From IMG/VR virus record IMGVR_UViG_3300036766_000208, positions 1 to 40,043 of that record: a stretch of DNA of 40,043 nucleotides; one strand, written 5' to 3'. The stretch comes from a virus. This document shows, one piece after another, positions 13,373 to 20,823 of this stretch (position 1 is the stretch's first letter; each line of letters starts with the position of its first letter). The translations under genes and the position numbers were made by a program. The notes under the pieces are model-generated. The model was given only the letters and a program-made list of their open reading frames with translations. It ran no database searches and was not told the origin of the DNA.

Positions 13373-14317
13373 ATGACAAAAACGGCGAGGAAAAGAGTTG
13401 TGGTGTGTGGGGCAGGGGGCTTCATCGGTAGCCACATGGTCAAGCGACTTAAAAGTCGCGGTCACTGGGTACAAGGAGTAGACCGCAAGTATCCCGAATA
13501 TGGCGAGACAAAGGCAGATGAGTTCACCATTGGGGACTTACGAGATTTTTACTTTGTTAAAGATTTATTTAGGCGCGTTGATGAGGTGTATAACTTTGCC
13601 GCAGAAATGGGTGGGGCGGGGTACGTGTTTACAGGGAAAAACGATGCCGATATTCTTCACAACTCTGCTCTTATAAACATAAATATTTGCGAGAGCTTGA
13701 GAGATTTTGAAGGTAAGGTATTCTACTCCTCATCTGTTTGTGTCTATCCCGATGGTGTAAGAGGGATAGAGTCAGATGCCTACCCAGCAAATCCTCCGTC
13801 AAACTACGGTTTTGAAAAGTTGTTTTCGGAGCGTTTGTACCTTTCTTACTATGAGAAATATGGACTCGACGTTCGTATTGCTCGTTTTCACAACACCTTC
13901 GGACCATACGGAACATACAAAGGGGGAAGAGAGAAGGTTCCAGCGGCTATCTGTCGAAAGGTAGCTGAATCAGGTGGAACGGTTGAGGTATGGGGAGACG
14001 GGGAGCAGGTGCGACCTTTTATCTATATTGAAGACTTGCTTGACGGCATTGAAGCACTAATGAATACGAAGGGATTTACTGGACCAGTTAATCTCGGTCC
14101 GTCCGATGAAGGTGCAGTGACTATTAACCGTTTAATAGAGATTGTTTCGGAGATTGCTGGAAGAGATTTAGTGTTGCAATATGTTAACGGTCCAACGGGT
14201 GAGCGGGTTCGTCATGCTAACAACGACTTGGCACGAAGTCGATTACAGTGGGCACCATCTAGAGACCTCAAAGAGTCACTCGCAGAAACATACTCGTGGG
14301 TAAGCAAGCAGGTATGA
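13373..14317 (+). CDS. GDP-mannose 3,5-epimerase-like extended SDR
   Basis: A 314-aa SDR with NAD-binding GAGGFIGSH near residue 13, the GME-type AAEMGGAGYVFTGK, SSSVCVYPDG, catalytic Y145-G-F-E-K149, and the family-typical ARFHNTFGPYGTYKGGREK followed by VPAAICRKV. GMEs convert GDP-D-mannose to GDP-L-galactose or L-gulose through a keto intermediate. The signature strongly favours this over a simple 4-epimerase, though substrate is inferred. It is followed by ATGA coupling to a GT2 gene. Confidence 0.8.
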   Translation: MTKTARKRVVVCGAGGFIGSHMVKRLKSRGHWVQGVDRKYPEYGETKADEFTIGDLRDFYFVKDLFRRVDEVYNFAAEMGGAGYVFTGKNDADILHNSALININICESLRDFEGKVFYSSSVCVYPDGVRGIESDAYPANPPSNYGFEKLFSERLYLSYYEKYGLDVRIARFHNTFGPYGTYKGGREKVPAAICRKVAESGGTVEVWGDGEQVRPFIYIEDLLDGIEALMNTKGFTGPVNLGPSDEGAVTINRLIEIVSEIAGRDLVLQYVNGPTGERVRHANNDLARSRLQWAPSRDLKESLAETYSWVSKQV

Positions 14318-14976
14318 GAATATCGGTAGCTATTCCTACACATGAGATGTACAACGCGGACTTTTTTCTCCGACGCTCTCTTGATGCACTCACCAGACAA
14401 ACATTTAAGGACTTTGAGGTGGTGATATCGGATAATTCTGAAAACAACGCCATTCTTGATGTTGTTCAGGAATACGGAAAGTTACTAGATATTGCATACA
14501 CAAGGAACCCTATTAAAGGGATGGCTCCAAATACCAACGAAGCGATACGGCAGTCGAACGGTGAGTTGGTTAAAATTCTGTATCTTGATGACTTTTTAAA
14601 TCACGACGATGCACTACGACATATTGACGAGGCGTTTACAATTCAATATCAGTGGCTTGTAACTTCTAGCCAAGATGAGCGCGGTCCAATACATCATCCG
14701 TATTACGACGACGAAATTCACTTGGGAAAAAATACCATCGGCTCTCCTTCTGTACTCACTATACGGAACAATGATGAGCGACTGTTGTTTGACGAGCAGA
14801 TGACGTGGTTACTTGACTGTGACTACTATAAGAGAGCGTTTGAGAAATTTGAGTTTCCGAGGTTTCTAAAAAGTGTTAATGTAACGATAGGAAAACATGA
14901 TGGACAGATGACCAACCTCATTCCTGACGATATCAAGGGGGCAGAATTTATTTACTCACAAAAAAAACATGGCTAA
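14314..14976 (+). CDS. GT2 family glycosyltransferase (second)
   Basis: A 220-aa protein: ISVAIPTHEMYNADFFLRRS, FKDFEVVISDNSENNAI, MAPNTNEAIRQSNGELVKIL, and LDDFLNHDD as the metal DxD equivalent. There is no hydrophobic anchor. It differs clearly from the GT2 at 12120, so this is not a recent duplication. ATG 14314 is chosen for overlap with the upstream stop. Donor and acceptor are unknown. Confidence 0.82.
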   Translation: MRISVAIPTHEMYNADFFLRRSLDALTRQTFKDFEVVISDNSENNAILDVVQEYGKLLDIAYTRNPIKGMAPNTNEAIRQSNGELVKILYLDDFLNHDDALRHIDEAFTIQYQWLVTSSQDERGPIHHPYYDDEIHLGKNTIGSPSVLTIRNNDERLLFDEQMTWLLDCDYYKRAFEKFEFPRFLKSVNVTIGKHDGQMTNLIPDDIKGAEFIYSQKKHG

Positions 14977-15982
14977 ACGAGTATTACTTACGGGAATAGG
15001 GGGAAGTATCGGTATCCACTTTTTTGCGCATTTTATGCACAACACGGATTGGCATGTTGTTGGCATAGACAGTTTCCGACACAAGGGTTGGTCTGACCGT
15101 ATTACAAAGATGCTCGAATATCACCCTGATTGGAATGACCGGCTCACGGTAATTACACACGACCTCACCGCCCCATTCTCTGAACTTACCAAGAAGAAAA
15201 TCGGACACATAGACATCATTATTTCAATGGCATCACTATCAGACGTGGAGGCAAGCAACCAAGAACCCGTTCCTTTTGTCAAGAACAACGTCTCTCTTGT
15301 CCTTAACCTTTTGGAGTATGCCCGCGAAGTTAAACCGGAAGTGTTCTTGCAGATTTCAACCGATGAGGTGTACGGTCCAACGACAGGAAAAAATGATGGT
15401 TACAAAGAATGGGATGCAAAAGTGCCAAGTAATCCATATGCCGCCTCAAAGTCATGTCAAGAGGAGCTCTGTATTGCATGGTGGCGAGCATTTGGCGTTC
15501 CTCTCATCATCACCAACACAATGAACAACTTTGGGGAGATGCAACAACACTCGAAGTATCCTGTGATGATTCAGCGAGCGCTTGCCAATGACCAAATGAT
15601 TACTATTCATGGAGACGAAGAAGGTATTGGCTCACGCTCGTATATCCACTCACGAAACTTCGCCGATGCCGTCTTGTTTATACTCAAAAACTTTCCACCA
15701 CACCTACACGAGCCGAGCAAGGTAGACAAACCTGACCGGTATCATATTGCCGGTGACCAGCAAGTAGACAACCTTGAATTGGTGAAAATGATTGCAGGAC
15801 TGATGGGTAAAGAGCCGAGATATGAGATTGTGGATTTCCACAAGACACGCCCCGGACATGACAAACATTACGGACTTGATGATACCAAACTTCGCTCACT
15901 TGGCTGGAAGTCGCCAGTACCATTTGAGGATTCATTAAAAAACACAATTCAGTGGCAAACTGAAAACCCAGAATGGATATGA
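14969..15982 (+). CDS. Nucleotide-sugar 4,6-dehydratase (RmlB-like)
   Basis: A 337-aa SDR with GIGGSIGIHFFAHF as NAD site, the dehydratase triad residues T131-D132-E133 in ISTDEVYGP, and Y157-AAS-K161 in NPYAASKS. GSRSYIHSRNFADAV is the sugar-binding loop. Presence of TDE identifies a 4,6-dehydratase making a 4-keto-6-deoxy sugar rather than a plain epimerase; dTDP-, CDP- or GDP-linkage is not decided. Its product is the expected substrate of the histidine-containing DegT-fold enzyme next to it. Confidence 0.85.
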   Translation: MAKRVLLTGIGGSIGIHFFAHFMHNTDWHVVGIDSFRHKGWSDRITKMLEYHPDWNDRLTVITHDLTAPFSELTKKKIGHIDIIISMASLSDVEASNQEPVPFVKNNVSLVLNLLEYAREVKPEVFLQISTDEVYGPTTGKNDGYKEWDAKVPSNPYAASKSCQEELCIAWWRAFGVPLIITNTMNNFGEMQQHSKYPVMIQRALANDQMITIHGDEEGIGSRSYIHSRNFADAVLFILKNFPPHLHEPSKVDKPDRYHIAGDQQVDNLELVKMIAGLMGKEPRYEIVDFHKTRPGHDKHYGLDDTKLRSLGWKSPVPFEDSLKNTIQWQTENPEWI

Positions 15983-17142
15983 AACACGACTTACGCTATG
16001 GAGGCACAACTGCGGGGTTTGCAGAGTTTTGGGCAATCCTAAAAACGGTTATTAAAAACATCCGCACCGGAAACTGGCAAGCAGGTAAGGAGTCCGAATT
16101 ACTAGAGAAGGAGTGTGCAGAGTTTCTTGGAGTAAAGCACGCAATACTTACAACGTCCGGCTCGTGCGCGGGATTGCTGGCACTTGAAGCGCTGGAGCTT
16201 CCAAAGGGGTCAGGGGTTATTATATCCGCAGTTACTTTTCCAACTATTTTCAACATCATTTTGCAATGTGGACTTGTTCCAGTTGTGGTTGATGCGAAAG
16301 TGGGAACGTATAATTTTGACATCAAAGAGGTTGAGAGAGCGATTACTAGTAAGACAAGGGCCATTATTGCTGTACATGCCGTCGGTAATCCTGCGGATAT
16401 GCCCGCGTTGATGAAGGTTGCCAAAAAGAGAAAGATATTTGTGATAGAAGACAACTGTGACGGGTGGGGTTCAACCATCAGAGGAAAAAAGGTTGGCTCA
16501 TTTGGCGACATCTCGATTACATCATTTCACGCGGCCCACATTGTCTCTACGGGCGTTGGTGGTGGGGTATTTACCAATAACAAAGCACTAGCAGGGCGGG
16601 TTCGCCAATACCGAGACTGGGGTCGCCAAGCAAATACGAACGACCCGCATACAGTGAAAGAATTGCCCAAGGATTACAACCCACGCTTCGTATACGACAA
16701 GATAGGGTATAACTTCCAAATTCTTGAACTTCAGGCGGCAATGGGGCGTGTGCAATTGCGAAAATCAGATGAGATTAAGCGTCTCAGAAAAACAAACTTC
16801 AACTTACTCTGCGAACAGCTACTCAAACACACAGATAAGGGACTAATACTGCCCGTATGGAATGCGGATGTATGTTGGTTTGCGCTACCGCTCTCTTATG
16901 ATGGAAACCGAGAAAATCTCGTAAAACACCTTGAATCACGTGGTATCGAAACGCGCTCGATGTTTAGCGGGAACATTACAAAGCATCCTGCATATAAAAA
17001 GTCAAAATATCGTATCGGTAAGGACGGGTTGAAAGAATCAGACTACATTCTTGAACATTCATTTTGGATTGGTGTGCACCCTCGCATGACACAATCTGAC
17101 CGAGACTACGTAATACAGGCATTCGATGACTTCTTTGCCTAA
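15979..17142 (+). CDS. DegT/AHBA-fold sugar 3-dehydratase-like enzyme (His in place of Lys)
   Basis: A 387-aa PLP-fold protein with TTSGSCAGLLALEAL, the PLP-contacting VIEDNCDGWG, and SFHAAHIVSTGVGGG. In DegT aminotransferases this last motif carries the PLP-binding lysine; here H187 occupies it. Known enzymes with histidine here (ColD, and RfbH/E1) are 3-dehydratases that remove the sugar 3-hydroxyl and use PMP or PLP without a Schiff-base lysine. The preceding RmlB-like gene would supply 4-keto-6-deoxy sugar, pointing to a 3,6-dideoxyhexose route. No RfbI-like reductase is seen, as for ColD. ATG 15979 gives ATGA coupling; ATG 15973 is possible. Confidence 0.78.
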   Translation: MKHDLRYGGTTAGFAEFWAILKTVIKNIRTGNWQAGKESELLEKECAEFLGVKHAILTTSGSCAGLLALEALELPKGSGVIISAVTFPTIFNIILQCGLVPVVVDAKVGTYNFDIKEVERAITSKTRAIIAVHAVGNPADMPALMKVAKKRKIFVIEDNCDGWGSTIRGKKVGSFGDISITSFHAAHIVSTGVGGGVFTNNKALAGRVRQYRDWGRQANTNDPHTVKELPKDYNPRFVYDKIGYNFQILELQAAMGRVQLRKSDEIKRLRKTNFNLLCEQLLKHTDKGLILPVWNADVCWFALPLSYDGNRENLVKHLESRGIETRSMFSGNITKHPAYKKSKYRIGKDGLKESDYILEHSFWIGVHPRMTQSDRDYVIQAFDDFFA

Positions 17143-17761
17143 CATCACGCTCATTGCTCTAGGTTCAACCGACGTGGTCGGAATGTTGTCTGCGCTCAAA
17201 CGTAGCTCAACACACATACAGTTTGGTGCAATAAAACTCGTCACAGATAAACGCACTTCAACTGTCCCACGGTTAGATAACATCGAGGTGTGCGAGATTC
17301 ATCCGATGCACAGCATTGACGAGTGGAACAAGGCAATCGTGTACGACTTGTGGAAGTACGTTGACACGGATTACTGCATTTTGGTTCATGGTGATGGATA
17401 CATAATCAACCCCGACCTGTGGAATGACGCGTGGCTACAGTACGACTACATCGGTGCTCCTTGGCCCTTACCGCAAGATGATTACTCGTACCGTGATGAA
17501 AATGGAAACATCGTACGTGTCGGTAACAGTGTTGGTTTACGAAGCCGAAAACTCCTTAAACTGCCTACTGATTTAGAGCTAGAGTGGCGCTCATACTTCG
17601 GAAACACAAACGAAGATGGGTTTTTTACATGTCACCACAGAACTCTTTTTAAATCACGTGGCATTAAGTACGCACCGTTAGATGTTGCGGTGCGTTTCTC
17701 AAAGGAACACGAAATACCAGAGAACGTGGGATTAGATACGTTTATGTTCCATGCGGTATGA
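17126..17761 (+). CDS. DUF5672-like putative glycosyltransferase
   Basis: A 211-aa protein. YVDTDYCILVHGDGYIINPDLW, YDYIGAPWPL, VGNSVGLRSRKLLKL, FFTCHHRTLFKSRGIKYAP and RFSKEHE follow the order of the DUF5672 family I know as GT-A-like proteins; HGDG may be the metal motif. It has no membrane segment. It overlaps its upstream neighbour by 17 nt and the next by 4. The product is probably a sugar transferase of unknown specificity. Confidence 0.75.
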   Translation: MTSLPNITLIALGSTDVVGMLSALKRSSTHIQFGAIKLVTDKRTSTVPRLDNIEVCEIHPMHSIDEWNKAIVYDLWKYVDTDYCILVHGDGYIINPDLWNDAWLQYDYIGAPWPLPQDDYSYRDENGNIVRVGNSVGLRSRKLLKLPTDLELEWRSYFGNTNEDGFFTCHHRTLFKSRGIKYAPLDVAVRFSKEHEIPENVGLDTFMFHAV

Positions 17762-18432
17762 TTTTAATAACTGGACATCGGGGGTTTATAGGTACACATT
17801 TACTTTCGTTAATACCCGATGCCATTGGTATCGATGTACGGGAAGGTAATAACCTACTCTCATGCTCACTACCCGAAGCCGACATCGTTTTCCATCTCGC
17901 CGCTCAATCTGACGTCGTGGCGTCATGGAACGACCCCGTACACGATATGGACAACCTTCGCATGACAGCAAGATTAGTGAAAGAGTATCCCGATGCAAGG
18001 ATTGTTTATGCAAACTCCTGTGCATCAATGGATAGAAGTTCGCCGTACGGGTTTTCTAAGTGGGCTTCGGCAGAATACTTAAAAAAGTTCCATAAGAATT
18101 ATGTGTCGTGCATATTTCCAAATATCTACGGTGCGGGAAGCAGGAGCGTTGTGGATATCTTCAAAGGAACAGATGATGTGACTGTCTATGGGGGTGGACT
18201 ACAAACCCGTGACTATGTACACGTTGACGACATCGTGCGGGGATTGGTGCTAGCGCAGAAATGGGAATGCGGTGAATACTACATGGGAAGCGGTACGAGC
18301 ACTACGGTTCTTGAATTGGCTAAGGGTAAAAACATCACCTTTGCCCCCGCGAGAAACGAAGCATTTGAGGTTGTTGTTCCTAATACAACACCGAACTGGA
18401 AACCACTGGTGTCCCTAAAGGATTACCTATGA
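17758..18432 (+). CDS. Short extended-SDR nucleotide-sugar epimerase/reductase
   Basis: A 224-aa protein: NAD-binding GHRGFIGTH at the N-terminus, VFHLAAQSDVVAS, NSCAS, catalytic Y97-GFS-K101, FPNIYGAGS and TRDYVHVDDIVRG. It has no TDE motif, so a dehydratase role is unlikely; it is more likely an epimerase or 4-keto reductase finishing the pathway begun by the dehydratases. It is shorter than typical (about 310 aa), mainly between the NAD domain and tail. Confidence 0.8.
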   Translation: MILITGHRGFIGTHLLSLIPDAIGIDVREGNNLLSCSLPEADIVFHLAAQSDVVASWNDPVHDMDNLRMTARLVKEYPDARIVYANSCASMDRSSPYGFSKWASAEYLKKFHKNYVSCIFPNIYGAGSRSVVDIFKGTDDVTVYGGGLQTRDYVHVDDIVRGLVLAQKWECGEYYMGSGTSTTVLELAKGKNITFAPARNEAFEVVVPNTTPNWKPLVSLKDYL

Positions 18433-19211
18433 TTGGAGGATACTTTCACAAAGGTTCAGGAATCGGAAACCAACTCCACCGATATGTTGCCACACGAGTG
18501 CGAGCAACGGATTTGGGCGTTCCATGGGGGATGATTGGTGTAAAGAACTTCAAAGCAGCTTCGTTCATGCCCATAGACACTGGAAAGGAGATGACACCGT
18601 CGGTTACTTATTTTAACCCCACGGAGGTTGTGTCTGATTTTCCCATGAGTGTATGGAATGAGAAAGTTGTCAGAGATGAGTTTAATAACGACATACGCGG
18701 ATATGACCCTGAGTTCAACTTTATTGAAGACAACACAATTATCGACGGGGAATTCCAAGATGAGCGGTACTTTGAACATAGAATTGATGATGTGCGCGAA
18801 TGGCTCGCGGTAGAGCCACGAGAGATAGCGGACGATGTGTGTGTCGTTGGATTTCGTGGTGGTGAATACACACTATTTCCCGACCTGTTTCTTCCGCAGG
18901 AATGGTGGGATACAGCGATGCAACGTATGCGAGAGAAATACCCCGCCATCAGATTTGAGGTACACACCGATGACCCACAGACCGCGCAACAATTCTTTCA
19001 TGAAATGCCTATTATACAAGATGCCGAGATAAACTGGCGCTCAGTCAGATACGCACGGCATCTCATTATCGCCAACTCCTCTTTCTATATTCTCCCATCA
19101 TTGCTCAACCAAAACGTCGCAGAGGTGATTGCCCCTCGGTATTGGGCACGTCACAACACAAGGGTGTGGGCACTACCGCAAAACTTTTACAAAAAATTTA
19201 CCTACATCTGA
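18429..19211 (+). CDS. GT11-like putative glycosyltransferase (second)
   Basis: A 260-aa protein with GSGIGNQLHRYVATRVRA near the start (a GNQLF-like motif), VCVVGFRGGEYTLFPDLFL in place of the HxRRGD site, RFEVHTDDPQTAQQFF, and LIIANSSFYILPSLLN. These match the layout of GT11/fucosyltransferase-like phage proteins. Identity is remote, so the donor is uncertain. It overlaps neighbours by 4 nt and 1 nt. Confidence 0.65.
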   Translation: MIGGYFHKGSGIGNQLHRYVATRVRATDLGVPWGMIGVKNFKAASFMPIDTGKEMTPSVTYFNPTEVVSDFPMSVWNEKVVRDEFNNDIRGYDPEFNFIEDNTIIDGEFQDERYFEHRIDDVREWLAVEPREIADDVCVVGFRGGEYTLFPDLFLPQEWWDTAMQRMREKYPAIRFEVHTDDPQTAQQFFHEMPIIQDAEINWRSVRYARHLIIANSSFYILPSLLNQNVAEVIAPRYWARHNTRVWALPQNFYKKFTYI

Positions 19212-19834
19212 TGCGAGTCATTGCCTCAAACTATAACCAGATACCCGAATGGCTCCTAGAGCATGACTACACGATGTATGACCGAAGCGATAACGGCGCT
19301 GACTTGTCTGCATTTACCTACACCACTGTGCCAAACATCGGCAGTGACTTGGCGGATAAGTTCACCTTCATTATAGATAACTATGAAAACTTGCCCGACG
19401 TTGCCCTGTACACCAAGAGCAACATCTTCAAGTACATAACGAAGGACGAGTTTGACAGGGTGAAAGACAACAAAACATTTACGCCAATTCTCACCAAAAA
19501 CCATAAGGTGTATGACGACGAAAATGGTCCCGTATGCTTTTACGACAATCAGGGGTTGTTTAATGAGGTGAACAACTATTGGTACCTTTATCCACACCCC
19601 GCAATGCACGCGCCAACAATTCTTGATATATTTAAGATGCGAGAACGGATGTATAATACATTCGCACCGGGCTCTAACTACATTTTGACCAAAGATGATA
19701 TACGGCGACACCCAAGGTCTTTTTACGAGAAACTACGCTCTTTCCTTTTGTGGGACAGATACCCCGGTGATGCGCAGTTGCTCGAACGCAACCTCTACTA
19801 TTTATGGGGCACTGATTTAGTACGGCATGAGTAA
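19211..19834 (+). CDS. DUF3431-like protein
   Basis: A 207-aa protein. VPNIGSDLADKFTFIIDNYE with NLPDVALYTKSN and a C-terminal PGSNYILTKDDIRRHPRSFY fit the DUF3431 family, often found with glycosyltransferases and proposed to act on glycans. No catalytic residues are known to me. ATG 19211 shares its A with the previous TGA. Placement in the island supports a role in sugar transfer, but that is inference. Confidence 0.65.
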   Translation: MRVIASNYNQIPEWLLEHDYTMYDRSDNGADLSAFTYTTVPNIGSDLADKFTFIIDNYENLPDVALYTKSNIFKYITKDEFDRVKDNKTFTPILTKNHKVYDDENGPVCFYDNQGLFNEVNNYWYLYPHPAMHAPTILDIFKMRERMYNTFAPGSNYILTKDDIRRHPRSFYEKLRSFLLWDRYPGDAQLLERNLYYLWGTDLVRHE

Positions 19835-20576
19835 AATCATTGACATTTGCACATTCAACAGTGAGCACGACCTCTGGGACATTCACTACAACGTTCTTAA
19901 GGACTATGTAGACGAGTTCATCGTTGTGGAGTTCGACAGAACCTTTAGCGGCAAAGCCAAACAGCAAACATTTAAGGGGATGTACGATAAGGTTACCTAC
20001 CATTTTTGTGAGAAGTGGCAGTGGGACAGATACCTTGCGCTTGCACATGCGTCGCCCAACACACAGGGAGCCGACCACTGGAAGACGGAGTTTGCTCAAA
20101 AGGAATCTCTAAAAGATTTTCTCATGCACCTTGATGGTGATGATATTGTCTTTGTGGGCGATGTTGATGAGGTATGGAAGCCCTATCCTGTCGAGAGTCC
20201 GATTAAGCTTCGCCTTCTTGTGTATACCTACCACCTGAACCTTCGTTCGAGCGAGACATTTCATGGTACTCTTGCTGGGTATTGGAAGGACATCAAGAAC
20301 GAATGTCTGAATCATCTACGAACGAACACCACACGAACCTACGAGCCCTACGGATGGCACTTTACTTCTATGGGCGGAGCGAATGAACTGAAAGACAAGC
20401 TCACCGATTCGTACACAAATGAAAGTTACGCCACTGACGAGGTGCTTGCGGGAATAGACATACGGTACGGAAATGCTGACTTTTTAGGTAGGGACTTCGC
20501 CTATGCTGTTGACGAAAGTGATTGGCCACAATGGTTAAAAGACAATAGACAAAATTACAAGCATTTGTTAAAATAA
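19827..20576 (+). CDS. GT17-like glycosyltransferase
   Basis: A 249-aa protein with the GT17 (MGAT3-like) order: IIDICTFNSEHDLWDIHYNV, FIVVEFDRTFSGKAK, IVFVGDVDEVWKP (DVD metal motif), LRLLVYTYHLNLRS, and GWHFTSMGGAN. Eukaryotic GT17 adds bisecting GlcNAc; bacterial and phage members are uncharacterised. It overlaps the previous gene by 8 nt and closes the glycan island five bases before the chaperonin pair. Confidence 0.82.
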   Translation: MSKIIDICTFNSEHDLWDIHYNVLKDYVDEFIVVEFDRTFSGKAKQQTFKGMYDKVTYHFCEKWQWDRYLALAHASPNTQGADHWKTEFAQKESLKDFLMHLDGDDIVFVGDVDEVWKPYPVESPIKLRLLVYTYHLNLRSSETFHGTLAGYWKDIKNECLNHLRTNTTRTYEPYGWHFTSMGGANELKDKLTDSYTNESYATDEVLAGIDIRYGNADFLGRDFAYAVDESDWPQWLKDNRQNYKHLLK

Positions 20577-20580
20577 ACGT

Positions 20581-20823
20581 ATGCGATTATTCAACAATCG
20601 CCTCTTACTAACGGCGAAAGAAAAAAAACAAGCGTGGGACGGTCTCAAGGACGAGAGCGTCAAGCTCGGCACAGTTGCGTTTCCGTTTGACGGCAAGGTG
20701 GAAGAGGAAACAGTGTCACTTGCCAAGGGTGATGAGGTCTATTATCAGTATGGGACAAACATTCGTTTAGACGACGAAGAGTATGTCCTTGTGCGTATAA
20801 GTGATTTGGTATGTCAAAAATAG
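20581..20823 (+). CDS. groS: Divergent GroES-like co-chaperonin
   Basis: An 80-aa protein. The C-terminal half (LAKGDEVYYQYGTNIRLDDE, EYVLVRISDLV) aligns with GroES segments around VKVGDRVLF, GTEVK and EEYLILREDDIL. The N-terminus retains FNNRLLL for DRVLV. The mobile-loop region (TAKEKKQAWDGLKDESVKL) lacks the usual GGIVI/GIVLP hydrophobic tripeptide that docks on GroEL, and it is shorter than normal GroES (about 95 aa). It sits directly before and overlaps groL by 13 nt, the classical gene order, which supports the assignment. A partnership with the phage GroEL is inferred. Confidence 0.75.
   Translation: MRLFNNRLLLTAKEKKQAWDGLKDESVKLGTVAFPFDGKVEEETVSLAKGDEVYYQYGTNIRLDDEEYVLVRISDLVCQK

Noticed and set aside
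15979-17142. Annotation as a sugar aminotransferase
   Set aside because: The fold fits, but the PLP lysine position is histidine, which points to a 3-dehydratase instead.
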